Shown piece after piece: positions 53,034-64,000 of a DNA stretch of 64,000 bases. A model generated the notes under the pieces. That model had not been told where the DNA came from. It saw only the letters and a program-made list of their open reading frames with translations, and did not search any database. Origin of the DNA: Halictus rubicundus (lineage: Eukaryota > Arthropoda > Insecta > Hymenoptera > Halictidae); assembly GCF_050948215.1 (NCBI RefSeq), contig NW_027488817.1:124001-188000 (forward strand). Direction: 5' to 3'. A program made the translations under genes and the position numbers. Each line of letters opens with the position of its first letter. The stretch's first letter is position 1.

Positions 53034-55711
53034 TCTCATCCTATCCTCTATTCCATCCTATCCTCCATCCTATCCTATCCTCTATCCTATTCTACCCTCT
53101 ATCCAATCCTATCCTCTATCCTATCCTATGCTATATCATATCCTATCCTCTATCCTATCCCATCCTCTATCCTATCCTATCCTCTATCATATCCTATCCT
53201 CTATCCTATCCTATCCTCTATCTCATCCTATCCTCTATCCTATCCTATCCTCTATCATATCCTATCCTCTATCCTATCCTATCCTCTATCTCATCCTATC
53301 TTCTATCCTATCCTATTATCTATCATATCCTATCCTCTATCCTATCCTATCCTCTATCTCATCCTATCCTCTATTCCATCCTATCCTCCATCCTATCCTA
53401 TCCTCTATCCTATTCTACCCTCTATCCAATCCTATCGTCTATCCTATCCTATCCTTTCCTATCCTATCCTCTATGCTATCCTATCCTCAATCCCATCCTA
53501 TCCTCTATCATATCCTATCGTCTATCCTATCCTATCCTCTATCGTATCCTATCCTCTATCCCATCCTATCCTCTATCCTATCCCATCCTCTATCCTATCC
53601 TATCCTCTATCATATCCTATCCTCTATCCTATCCTATCCTCTATCTCATCCTATCCTCTATCCTATCCTATCCTCTATCATATCCTATCCTCTATCCTAT
53701 CCTATCCTCTATCTCATCCTATCCTCTATTCCATCCTATCCTCCATCCTATCCTATCCTCCATCCTATACTATCCTCTATCCTATCCTCTCATCTAACAT
53801 TTCCTATCCTCTATCCCAACCTTTCCTCCATCCTCTCCTATCCTCTATCCTATCCTATCCTCTATCTTATCCTATCCTCTATCCCATCCTATCCTCTATC
53901 ATATCCTATCCTCTATCCTATCCTATCCTCTATCTCATCCTATCCTCTATCCTATCCTATCCTCTATCATATCCTATCCTCTATCCTATCCTATCCTCCA
54001 TCTCATCCTATCCTCTATTCCATCCTATCCTCCATCCTATCCTATTCTATGTCCTATCCTATCCTCTATCCTATCCCATCCTCTATCCTATCCTATCCTC
54101 TATCATATCCTATCCTCTATCCTATCCTATCCTCTATCTCATCCTATCCTCTATCATATCCTATCATCTAACCTATCCTCTATCATATCCTATCCTCTAT
54201 CCTATCCTATCGTCTATCTTATCGTATCCTCTATCCCTTCCTATCCTCCATCCTATCCTATCCTCTATGCTATTCTATCCTGTATCCTATCCTATACTCT
54301 ACCGTATTCTACCATCTATCCTATCCTATCCTCTATCATATCCTATCGTCTATCCTATCCTATCCTCTATCGTATCCTATCCTCTATCCCATCCTATCCT
54401 CTATCCTATCCCATCCTATCCTCTATCCTATCCCATCCTCTATCCTATCCTATCCTCTATCATATCCTATCCTCTATCCTATCCTATCCTCTATCTCATC
54501 CTATCCTCTATCCTATCCTATCCTCTATCATATCCTATCCTCTATCCTATCCTATCCTCTATCTCATCCTATCCTCTATTCCATCCTATCCTCTATCCCA
54601 TCCTACCCTCCATCCTATCCTGTCCTCTATCCTATACAATCCTCTATCCTATCGTATCCTCTATCGTATCCTACCATTTATCCTATCCTATCCTCTATCC
54701 CATCCTATCCTCTATCCCATCCTATCCTCCATCCTATCCTATCCTCCATCCTATACTATCCTCTATCCTATCCTATCCTCAATCCCATCCTATCCTCTAT
54801 CCTATCCTATCGTCTATCTTATCGTATCCTCTATCCCTTCCTATCCTCTATCGTATCCTATCCTCTATCCCATCCTATCCTCTATCCTATCCCATCCTCT
54901 ATCCTATCCTATCCTCTATCCTATTCTACCCTCTATCCAATCCTATCGTCTATCCTATCCTATCCTTTCCTATCCTATCCTCTATGCTATCCTATCCTCA
55001 ATCCCATCCTATCCTCTATCATATCCTATCGTCTATCCTATCCTATCCTCTATCGTATCCTATCCTCTATCCCATCCTATCCTCTATCCTATCCCATCCT
55101 CTATCCTATCCTATCCTCTATCATATCCTATCCTCTATCCTATCCTATCCTCTATCTCATCCTATCCTCTATCCTATCCTATCCTCTATCATATCCTATC
55201 CTCTATCCTATCCTATCCTCTATCTCATCCTATCCTCTATTCCATCCTATCCTCCATCCTATCCTATCCTCCATCCTATACTATCCTCTATCCTATCCTC
55301 TCATCTAACATTTCCTATCCTCTATCCCAACCTTTCCTCCATCCTCTCCTATCCTCTATCCTATCCTATCCTCTATCTTATCCTATCCTCTATCCCATCC
55401 TATCCTCTATCATATCCTATCCTCTATCCTATCCTATCCTCTATCTCATCCTATCCTCTATCCTATCCTATCCTCTATCATATCCTATCCTCTATCCTAT
55501 CCTATCCTCCATCTCATCCTATCCTCTATTCCATCCTATCCTCCATCCTATCCTATTCTATGTCCTATCCTATCCTCTATCCTATCCCATCCTCTATCCT
55601 ATCCTATCCTCTATCATATCCTATCCTCTATCCTATCCTATCCTCTATCTCATCCTATCCTCTATCATATCCTATCATCTAACCTATCCTCTATCATATC
55701 CTATCCTCTAT
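53031..55711. repeat. 3,561-bp-spaced duplication, copy 2
   Basis: This partner of 49470-52150 is in constant register. It ends near 55711, where CTATCATATCC replaces CTATCCTATCC before TATCGTC. It contains one complete left part of the 1,511-bp unit and the 22-bp extension, so it was copied from the first 1,511-bp copy. Confidence 0.88.
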
Positions 55712-56139
55712 CATATCCTATCGTCTATCCTATCCTATCCTCTATCGTATCCTATCCTCTATCCCATCCTATCCTCTATCCTATCCCATCCTCTATCATA
55801 TCCTATCTTCTATCCTATCCTATCCTCTATCCTATCCTATCCTCCATCCTACCCTATCCTCTATGCTATTCTATCCTCTATCCCATCCTATACTCTACCG
55901 TATTCTACCATCTATCCTATCCTATCCTCTATCATATCCTATCCTATCCTCTATCTTATCCTATCCTCTATCCCATCCTATCCTCCATCCTCTCCTATCC
56001 TCTATCCTATCCTATCCTCTATCTTATCCTATCCTCAATCCCATCCTATCCTCTATCATATCCTATCCTCTATCCTATCCTATCCTCTATCTCATCCTAT
56101 CCTCTATCCTATCCTATCCTCTATCATATCCTATCCTCT

Positions 56140-57678
56140 ATCCTATCCTATCCTCCATCTCATCCTATCCTCTATTCCATCCTATCCTCCATCCTATCCT
56201 ATTCTATGTCCTATCCTATCCTCTATCCTATCCCATCCTCTATCCTATCCTATCCTCTATCATATCCTATCCTCTATCCTATCCTATCCTCTATCTCATC
56301 CTATCCTCTATCATATCCTATCATCTAACCTATCCTCTATCATATCCTATCCTCTATCCTATCCTATCGTCTATCTTATCGTATCCTCTATCCCTTCCTA
56401 TCCTCCATCCTATCCTATCCTCTATGCTATTCTATCCTGTATCCTATCCTATACTCTACCGTATTCTACCATCTATCCTATCCTATCCTCTATCATATCC
56501 TATCGTCTATCCTATCCTATCCTCTATCGTATCCTATCCTCTATCCCATCCTATCCTCTATCCTATCCCATCCTCTACCCTATCCTATCCTCTATCATAT
56601 CCTATCCTCTATCCTATCCTATCCTCTATCTCATCCTATCCTCTATCCTATCCTATCCTCTATCATATCCTATCCTCTATCCTATCCTATCCTCTATCTT
56701 ATCCTATCCTCTATCCCATCCTATTCTCCATCCTATCCTGTCCTCTATCCTATACAATCCTCTATCCTATCGTATCCTCTATCGTATCCTACCATTTATC
56801 CTATCCTATCCTCTATCCCATCCTATCCTCTATCCCATCCTATCCTCCATCCTATCCTATCCTCCATCCTATACTATCCTCTATCCTATCCTCTCATCTA
56901 ACATTTAGTATCCTCTATCCCAACCTATCCTCCATCCTCTCCTATCCTCTATCCTATCCTATCCTCTATCTTATCCTATCCTCTATCATATCCTATCGTC
57001 TATCCTTTCCTATCCTCTATCTTATCCTATCCTCTATCCCATCGTATCCTCTACCCTATCCCATCCTCTATCCTATACTATCCTCTATCATATCCTATCT
57101 TCTATCCTATCCTATCCTCTATCCTATCCTATCCTCCATCCTACCCTATCCTCTATGCTATTCTATCCTCTATCCCATCCTATACTCTACCGTATTCTAC
57201 CATCTATCCTATCCTATCCTCTATCATATCCTATCCTATCCTCTATCTTATCCTATCCTCTATCCCATCCTATCCTCCATCCTCTCCTATCCTCTATCCA
57301 ATCCTATCTTCTATCGTATCCTATCCTTTATCCTATCCTATCCTCTATCCTATTCTATCCTCTATCTTATCCTATCCTCTATCCTATCCAATCTTCTATC
57401 GCATCCTCTATCCTCTCCTCTATCCTATCCTCTATCCTATCCTATCCTCAATCCTATCCTATCCCCTATACTATCCTATCCTCTATCCTATCCTATCATC
57501 TATCCTATACAATCCTCTATCCTATACAATCCTCTATCCTATCCTATCCTGTATCCTATCCTATCTTCTATCCTATCCTCTATCCTATCCTATCCTCTAT
57601 CCTATCCTATCCTCAATCCCATCCTATCCCCTATCCTATCCTATCCCGTATACTATCCTATCCTCTATCCTATCCTAT
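56140..57678. repeat. Triplicated cassette, copy 1
   Basis: TATGTCC (56205) and CCCTTCC (56392) match 59483 and 59670 (spacing 3,278). After a 34-bp (two-monomer) difference the spacing is 3,312: CTCATCTAACATTTAG, TATGCTATTCTATCCTC (57154 and 60466) and TATCGCATCCTC (57400 and 60712). The right end holds tightly packed short monomers such as CTCTCCTCTATCC and the CCCGTATACTATCC variant. The part from 56997 on also matches 61312 onward (spacing 4,315), out to about 58,025. Confidence 0.86.
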
Positions 57679-59417
57679 CATCTATCCTATACAATCCTCT
57701 ATCCTATCCTATCCTCTATCATATCCTATCGTCTATCCTATCCTATCCTCTATCTTATCCTATCCTCTATCCTATCCTATCCTCTATCTCATCCTATCCT
57801 CTATCCTATCCTATCCTCTATCATATCCTATCCTCTATCCTATCCTATCCTCTATCTCATCCTATCCTCTATTCCATCCTATCCTCCATCCTATCCTATT
57901 CTATATCCTATCCTATCCTCTATCCTATCCCATCCTCTATCCTATCCTATCCTCTATCATATCCTATCCTCTATCCTATCCTATCCTCTATCTCATCCTA
58001 TCCTCTATCATATCCTATCGTCTATCCTATCCTATCCTCTATCGTATCCTATCCTCTATCCCATCCTATCCTCTATCCTATCCCATCCTCTATCCTATCC
58101 TATCCTCTATCTCATCCTATCCTCTATCCTATCCTATCCTCTATCATATCCTATCCTCTATCCTATCCTATCCTCTATCTCATCCTATCCTCTATTCCAT
58201 CCTATCCTCCATCCTATCCTATCCTCCATCCTATACTATCCTCTATCCTATCCTCTCATCTAACATTTCCTATCCTCTATCCCAACCTTTCCTCCATCCT
58301 CTCCTATCCTCTATCCTATCCTATCCTCTATCTTATCCTATCCTCTATCCCATCCTATCCTCTATCATATCCTATCCTCTATCCTATCCTATCCTCTATC
58401 TCATCCTATCCTCTATCCTATCCTATCCTCTATCATATCCTATCCTCTATCCTATCCTATCCTCCATCTCATCCTATCCTCTATTCCATCCTATCCTCCA
58501 TCCTATCCTATTCTATGTCCTATCCTATCCTCAATCCTATCCCATCCTCTATCCTATCCTATCCTCTATCATATCCTATCCTCTATCCTATCCTATCCTC
58601 TATCTCATCCTATCCTCTATCATATCCTATCATCTAACCTATCCTCTATCATATCCTATCCTCTATCCTATCCTATCGTCTATCTTATCGTATCCTCTAT
58701 CCCTTCCTATCCTCCATCCTATCCTATCCTCTATGCTATTCTATCCTGTATCCTATCCTATACTCTACCGTATTCTACCATCTATCCTATCCTATCCTCT
58801 ATCATATCCTATCGTCTATCCTATCCTATCCTCTATCGTATCCTATCCTCTATCCCATCCTATCCTCTATCCTATCCCATCCTATCCTCTATCCTATCCC
58901 ATCCTCTATCCTATCCTATCCTCTATCATATCCTATCCTCTATCCTATCCTATCCTCTATCTCATCCTATCCTCTATCCTATCCTATCCTCTATCATATC
59001 CTATCCTCTATCCTATCCTATCCTCTATCTCATCCTATCCTCTATTCCATCCTATCCTCTATCCCATCCTATCCTCCATCCTATCCTGTCCTCTATCCTA
59101 TACAATCCTCTATCCTATCGTATCCTCTATCGTATCCTACCATTTATCCTATCCTATCCTCTATCCCATCCTATCCTCTATCCCATCCTATCCTCAATCC
59201 TATCCTATCCTCCATCCTATACTATCCTCTATCCTATCCTATCCTCAATCCCATCCTATCCTCTATCCTATCCTATCGTCTATCTTATCGTATCCTCTAT
59301 CCCTTCCTATCCTCTATCGTATCCTATCCTCTATCCCATCCTATCCTCTATCCTATCCCATCCTCTATCCTATCCTATCCTCTATCCTATTCTACCCTCT
59401 ATCCAATCCTATCGTCT

Positions 59418-60990
59418 ATCCTATCCTATCCTCCATCTCATCCTATCCTCTATTCCATCCTATCCTCCATCCTATCCTATTCTATGTCCTATCCTATCCT
59501 CTATCCTATCCCATCCTCTATCCTATCCTATCCTCTATCATATCCTATCCTCTATCCTATCCTATCCTCTATCTCATCCTATCCTCTATCATATCCTATC
59601 ATCTAACCTATCCTCTATCATATCCTATCCTCTATCCTATCCTATCGTCTATCTTATCGTATCCTCTATCCCTTCCTATCCTCCATCCTATCCTATCCTC
59701 TATGCTATTCTATCCTGTATCCTATCCTATACTCTACCGTATTCTACCATCTATCCTATCCTATCCTCTATCATATCCTATCGTCTATCCTATCCTATCC
59801 TCTATCGTATCCTATCCTCTATCCCATCCTATCCTCTATCCTATCCCATCCTCTATCCTATCCTATCCTCTATCATATCCTATCCTCTATCCTATCCTAT
59901 CCTCTATCTCATCCTATCCTCTATCCTATCCTATCCTCTATCCTATCCCATCCTCTATCCTATCCTATCCTCTATCATATCCTATCCTCTATCCTATCCT
60001 ATCCTCTATCTTATCCTATCCTCTATCCCATCCTATCCTCCATCCTATCCTGTCCTCTATCCTATACAATCCTCTATCCTATCGTATCCTCTATCGTATC
60101 CTACCATTTATCCTATCCTATCCTCTATCCCATCCTATCCTCTATCCCATCCTATCCTCCATCCTATCCTATCCTCCATCCTATACTATCCTCTATCCTA
60201 TCCTCTCATCTAACATTTAGTATCCTCTATCCCAACCTATCCTCCATCCTCTCCTATCCTCTATCCTATCCTATCCTCTATCTTATCCTATCCTCTATCA
60301 TATCCTATCGTCTATCCTTTCCTATCCTCTATCTTATCCTATCCTCTATCCCATCGTATCCTCTACCCTATCCCATCCTCTATCCTATACTATCCTCTAT
60401 CATATCCTATCTTCTATCCTATCCTATCCTCTATCCTATCCTATCCTCCATCCTACCCTATCCTCTATGCTATTCTATCCTCTATCCCATCCTATACTCT
60501 ACCGTATTCTACCATCTATCCTATCCTATCCTCTATCATATCCTATCCTATCCTCTATCTTATCCTGTCCTCTATCCCATCCTATCCTCCATCCTCTCCT
60601 ATCCTCTATCCAATCCTATCTTCTATCGTATCCTATCCTTTATCCTATCCTATCCTCTATCCTATTCTATCCTCTATCTTATCCTATCCTCTATCTTATC
60701 CAATCTTCTATCGCATCCTCTATCCTCTCCTCTATCCTATCCTCTATCCTATCCTATCCTCAACCCTATCCTATCCCCTATACTATCCTATCCTCTATCC
60801 TATCCTATCATCTATCCTATACAATCCTCTATCCTATACAATCCTCTATCCTATCCTATCCTGTATCCTATCCTATCCTCTATCCTATCCTCTATCCTAT
60901 CCTATCCTCTATCCTATCCTATCCTCAATCCCATCCTATCCCCTATCCTATCCTATCCCGTATACTATCCTATCCTCTATCCTATCCTAT
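59418..60990. repeat. Triplicated cassette, copy 2
   Basis: This partner of 56140-57678 carries private changes, for example CTTATCCAATC near 60700 and CTCAACCC near 60760. After CCCGTATACTATCC it continues into CTATCTCATCC monomers, unlike copies 1 and 3. Confidence 0.85.
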
Positions 60991-61311
60991 CCTCTATCTC
61001 ATCCTATCCTCTATTCCATCCTATCCTCCATCCTATCCTATCCTCTATCCTATTCTACCCTCTATCCAATCCTATCGTCTATCCTATCCTATCCTTTCCT
61101 ATCCTATCCTCTATGCTATCCTATCCTGAATCCCATCCTATCCTCTATCATATCCTATCGTCTATCCTATCCTATCCTCTATCGTATCCTATCCTCTATC
61201 CCATCCTATCCTCTATCCTATCCCATCCTCTATCCTATCCTATCCTCTATCATATCCTATCCTCTATCCTATCCTATCCTCTATCTCATCCTATCCTCTA
61301 TCATATCCTAT

Positions 61312-62340
61312 CGTCTATCCTTTCCTATCCTCTATCTTATCCTATCCTCTATCCCATCGTATCCTCTACCCTATCCCATCCTCTATCCTATACTATCCTC
61401 TATCATATCCTATCTTCTATCCTATCCTATCCTCTATCCTATCCTATCCTCCATCCTACCCTATCCTCTATGCTATTCTATCCTCTATCCCATCCTATAC
61501 TCTACCGTATTCTACCATCTATCCTATCCTATCCTCTATCATATCCTATCCTATCCTCTATCTTATCCTATCCTCTATCCCATCCTATCCTCCATCCTCT
61601 CCTATCCTCTATCCAATCCTATCTTCTATCGTATCCTATCCTTTATCCTATCCTATCCTCTATCCTATTCTATCCTCTATCTTATCCTATCCTCTATCCT
61701 ATCCAATCTTCTATCGCATCCTCTATCCTCTCCTCTATCCTATCCTCTATCCTATCCTATCCTCAATCCTATACTATCCCCTATACTATCCTATCCTCTA
61801 TCCTATCCTATCATCTATCCTATACAATCCTCTATCCTATACAATCCTCTATCCTATCCTATCCTGTATCCTATCCTATCCTCTATCCTATCCTCTATCC
61901 TATCCTATCCTCTATCCTATCCTATCCTCAATCCCATCCTATCCCCTATCCTATCCTATCCCGTATACTATCCTATCCTCTATCCTATCCTATCATCTAT
62001 ACTATACAATCCTCTATCCTATCCTATCCTCTATCATATCCTATCGTCTATCCTATCCTATCCTCTATCTTATCCTATCCTCTATCCTATCCTATCCTCT
62101 ATCTCATCCTATCCTCTATCCTATCCTATCCTCTATCATATCCTATCCTCTATCCTATCCTATCCTCTATCTCATCCTATCCTCTATTCCATCCTATCCT
62201 CCATCCTATCCTATTCTATATCCTATCCTATCCTCTATCCTATCCCATCCTCTATCCTATCCTATCCTCTATCATATCCTATCCTCTATCCTATCCTATC
62301 CTCTATCTCATCCTATCCTCTATCATATCCTATCATCTAA
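61312..62340. repeat. Triplicated cassette, copy 3
   Basis: TATCGTCTATCCTTTCC (61312), TATGCTATTC (61469) and TATCGCATCC (61715) match copy 2 at +1,003 and copy 1 at +4,315. Beyond CCCGTATACTATCC it follows copy 1 (TATCATCTAT with TATACAATCC). Copies 1 and 3 therefore share an edge that copy 2 lost or never had. Confidence 0.85.
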
Positions 62341-63469
62341 CCTATCTATCTATCATATCCTATCCTCTATCCTATCCTATCGTCTATCTTATCGTATCCT
62401 CTATCCCTTCCTATCCTCCATCCTATCCTATCCTCTATGCTATTCTATCCTGTATCCTATCCTATACTCTACCGTATTCTACCATCTATCCTATCCTATC
62501 CTCTATCATATCCTATCGTCTATCCTATCCTATCCTCTATCGTATCCTATCCTCTATCCCATCCTTTCCTCTATCCTATCCCATCCTCTATCCTATCCTA
62601 TCCTCTATCATATCCTATCCTCTATCCTATCCTATCCTCTATCCTATACAATCCTCTATCCTATCGTATCCTCTATCGTATCCTACCATTTATCCTATCC
62701 TATCCTCTATCCCATCCTATCCTCTATCCCATCCTATCCTCCATCCTATCCTATCCTCTATCGTATCCTATCCTCTATCCCATCCTATCCTCTATCCTAT
62801 CCTATCCTATATCCTATCCTATCCTCTATCCTATCCTATCCTCTATCATATCCTATCCTCTATCCTATCCTATCCTCTATCTCATCCTATCCTCTATTCC
62901 ATCCTATCCTCCATCCTATCCTATCCTCTATCCTATTCTACCCTCTATCCAATCCTATCCTCTATCCTATCCTATCCTATATCCTATCCTATCCTCTATC
63001 CTATCCCATCCTCTATCCTATCCTATCCTCTATCATATCCTATCCTCTATCCTATCCTATCCTCTATCCTATCCTATCCTCTATCTCATCCTATCCTCTA
63101 TCATATCCTATCATCTAACCTATCCTCTATCATATCCTATCCTCTATCCTATCCTATCGTCTATCTTATCGTATCCTCTATCCCTTCCTATCCTCCATCC
63201 TATCCTATCCTCTATGCTATTCTATCCTGTATCCTATCCTATACTCTACCGTATTCTACCATCTATCCTATCCTATCCTCTATCATATCCTATCGTCTAT
63301 CCTATCCTATCCTCTATCGTATCCTATCCTCTATCCCATCCTATCCTCTATCCTATCCCATCCTCTATCCTATCCTATCCTCTATCATATCCTATCCTCT
63401 ATCCTATCCTATCCTCTATCTCATCCTATCCTCTATCCTATCCTATCCTCTATCATATCCTATCCTCTA

Positions 63470-63612
63470 TCCCATCCTATCCTCCATCCTATCCTGTCCT
63501 CTATCCTATACAATCCTCTATCCTATCGTATCCTCTATCGTATCCTACCATTTATCCTATCCTATCCTCTATCCCATCCTATCCTCTATCCCATCCTATC
63601 CTCCATCCTATC
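63470..63612. repeat. 340-bp-spaced repeat, copy 1
   Basis: CCTGTCC, TATACAATCC (63507), TATCGTATCC and CTACCATTTATCC recur at +340. This TATACAATCC block is a frequent component of domain C units. Confidence 0.8.
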
Positions 63613-63809
63613 CTATCCTCTATCGTATCCTATCCTCTATCCCATCCTATCCTCTATCCTATCCCATCCTCTATCCTATCCTATCCTCTATCATATCCTA
63701 TCCTCTATCCTATCCTATCCTCTATCTCATCCTATCCTCTATCCTATCCTATCCTCTATCATATCCTATCCTCTATCCTATCCTATCCTCTATCTTATCC
63801 TATCCTCTA

Positions 63810-63952
63810 TCCCATCCTATCCTCCATCCTATCCTGTCCTCTATCCTATACAATCCTCTATCCTATCGTATCCTCTATCGTATCCTACCATTTATCCTAT
63901 CCTATCCTCTATCCCATCCTATCCTCTATCCCATCCTATCCTCCATCCTATC
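63810..63952. repeat. 340-bp-spaced repeat, copy 2
   Basis: This is the partner of 63470-63612. It then leads to CTCCATCCTATACTATCC and CTCATCTAACAT at the window edge, the same order as at 56820-56900 and 60130-60210. A further unit is therefore cut by the window end. Confidence 0.8.
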
Positions 63953-64000
63953 CTATCCTCCATCCTATACTATCCTCTATCCTATCCTCTCATCTAACAT

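Larger units (their letters stand above)
1..64000. repeat. 17-bp satellite array filling the whole window
   Basis: The whole window is a head-to-tail array of the 17-mer TATCCTATCCTATCCTC (two TATCC blocks plus one TATCCTC block), always in the same orientation. Periodicity is seen directly: in clean stretches the CTCTA junction recurs every 17 bases, for example in 1145-1382. Monomers of 12 bp (5+7) and longer ones with an extra TATCC also occur, and several length differences between duplicated blocks are sums of 5- and 7-bp blocks. The + strand consensus contains no G; G enters through point variants such as TATCG, CTGTCC and TATGC. I saw no inverted monomer, no non-repeat insertion of more than a few tens of bases, and no rRNA, tRNA, transposon or gene-like sequence. 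Long arrays of this type are typical of eukaryotic satellite DNA. The species cannot be told, and I do not recognise the monomer as a named satellite. Confidence 0.97.
35961..64000. repeat. Satellite domain C
   Basis: The domain is defined by very frequent CTATCTCATCC and CTATCATATCC monomers and CTCATCTAACATTT followed by AGTATCC or CCTATCC and by CCCAACCTATCC. Further marks are TATACAATCC followed by TATCGTATCC and CCATTTATCC, and TATGCTATTCTATCCTG with CTACCGTATTCTACC. The TATGCTATTC mark is at about 38298, 43458, 44354, 50705, 52216, 52794, 54266, 55862, 56423, 57154, 58732, 59701, 60466, 61469, 62436 and 63213. The array runs off the right end of the window without a change. Confidence 0.85.

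Noticed and set aside
1..64000. CRISPR array
   Set aside because: The 17-bp units are directly adjacent with no unique spacers between them, and there are no cas genes.
1..64000. Telomere tract
   Set aside because: The strand asymmetry (C-rich, G-free + strand) is telomere-like. However, the 17-bp unit with many fixed variants and kilobase-scale higher-order repeats does not match known short telomeric repeats, and neither window end shows a chromosome terminus.
1..64000. Human satellite III or another GGAAT-type satellite
   Set aside because: The complement repeats GGATA, not GGAAT, with a 17-bp period; the similarity is only in being GGA-containing and pentamer-based.
1..64000. A 12-bp monomer (5+7)
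   Set aside because: Short 12-bp units do occur, but counting bases between CTCTA junctions in clean stretches gives 17, and the translated repeat is 17 residues long.
1..64000. Low-complexity sequencing or assembly artefact
   Set aside because: Ordered rare variants and consistent multi-kilobase spacings argue for real structure, although copy number of near-identical blocks (for example at 28.7-32.7 kb and 41.3-43.0 kb) could still be mis-assembled.

Overview
The window is one uninterrupted tandem-repeat (satellite) array, with no gene that I can support. The basic monomer, read on the + strand, is the 17-mer TATCCTATCCTATCCTC. It is built as two 5-bp blocks (TATCC) plus one 7-bp block (TATCCTC). 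The consensus has seven C, seven T and three A, so it contains no G. G appears on the + strand only where a monomer has mutated. A 64-kb satellite with nested higher-order repeats points to a eukaryotic genome (heterochromatin, pericentromere, subtelomere or a giant minisatellite). Nothing in the window allows a species or even a kingdom assignment: there is no gene, rRNA, tRNA or transposon to anchor it.

Layout. Three domains share the 17-bp monomer but carry different diagnostic variant monomers. Domain A (1 to about 17,210) has the longest unmutated runs and is marked by TATCAAATCCCC, CATGTCGTATCC, TATCCGTTCC and CTCAATCCTATCCTTTCC. A mixed and more degenerate zone follows (about 17,210-18,590). 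Domain B (about 18,590-35,960) is marked by CATTTATCATTTATCC, CCACTGTCC, TATCCGCTATCG and CCAATATTATACTC. Domain C (about 35,960-64,000) is marked by CTATCTCATCC, CTATCATATCC, CTCATCTAACATTT and TATGCTATTCTATCCTG.

Within each domain, variant monomers recur in the same order at fixed spacings, so the array has grown by duplication of blocks of about 80 bp to more than 3 kb. Spacings measured by matching rare variants are: A, 12,546, 2,325-2,359, 1,673, 1,210, 1,179 and 80 bp; B, 8,120, 2,007, 1,415, 1,163, 792 and 222 bp; C, 3,561, 3,312, 1,713, 1,511, 1,326, 1,003, 986, 865, 578 and 340 bp. Some are nested, which gives a partial order of events.

The very long open reading frames (up to 1,365 codons, all on the + strand) follow from the repeat. 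The G-free, AA-free consensus cannot make a stop codon on the + strand, while the complement has TAG three times per monomer. Because 17 is not a multiple of 3, every forward frame encodes the same cyclic 17-residue peptide of I, L, S, Y and P. I therefore annotate no CDS. Boundaries of duplicated blocks are approximate, because they fall in near-identical monomers; the spacings are more reliable than the edges.
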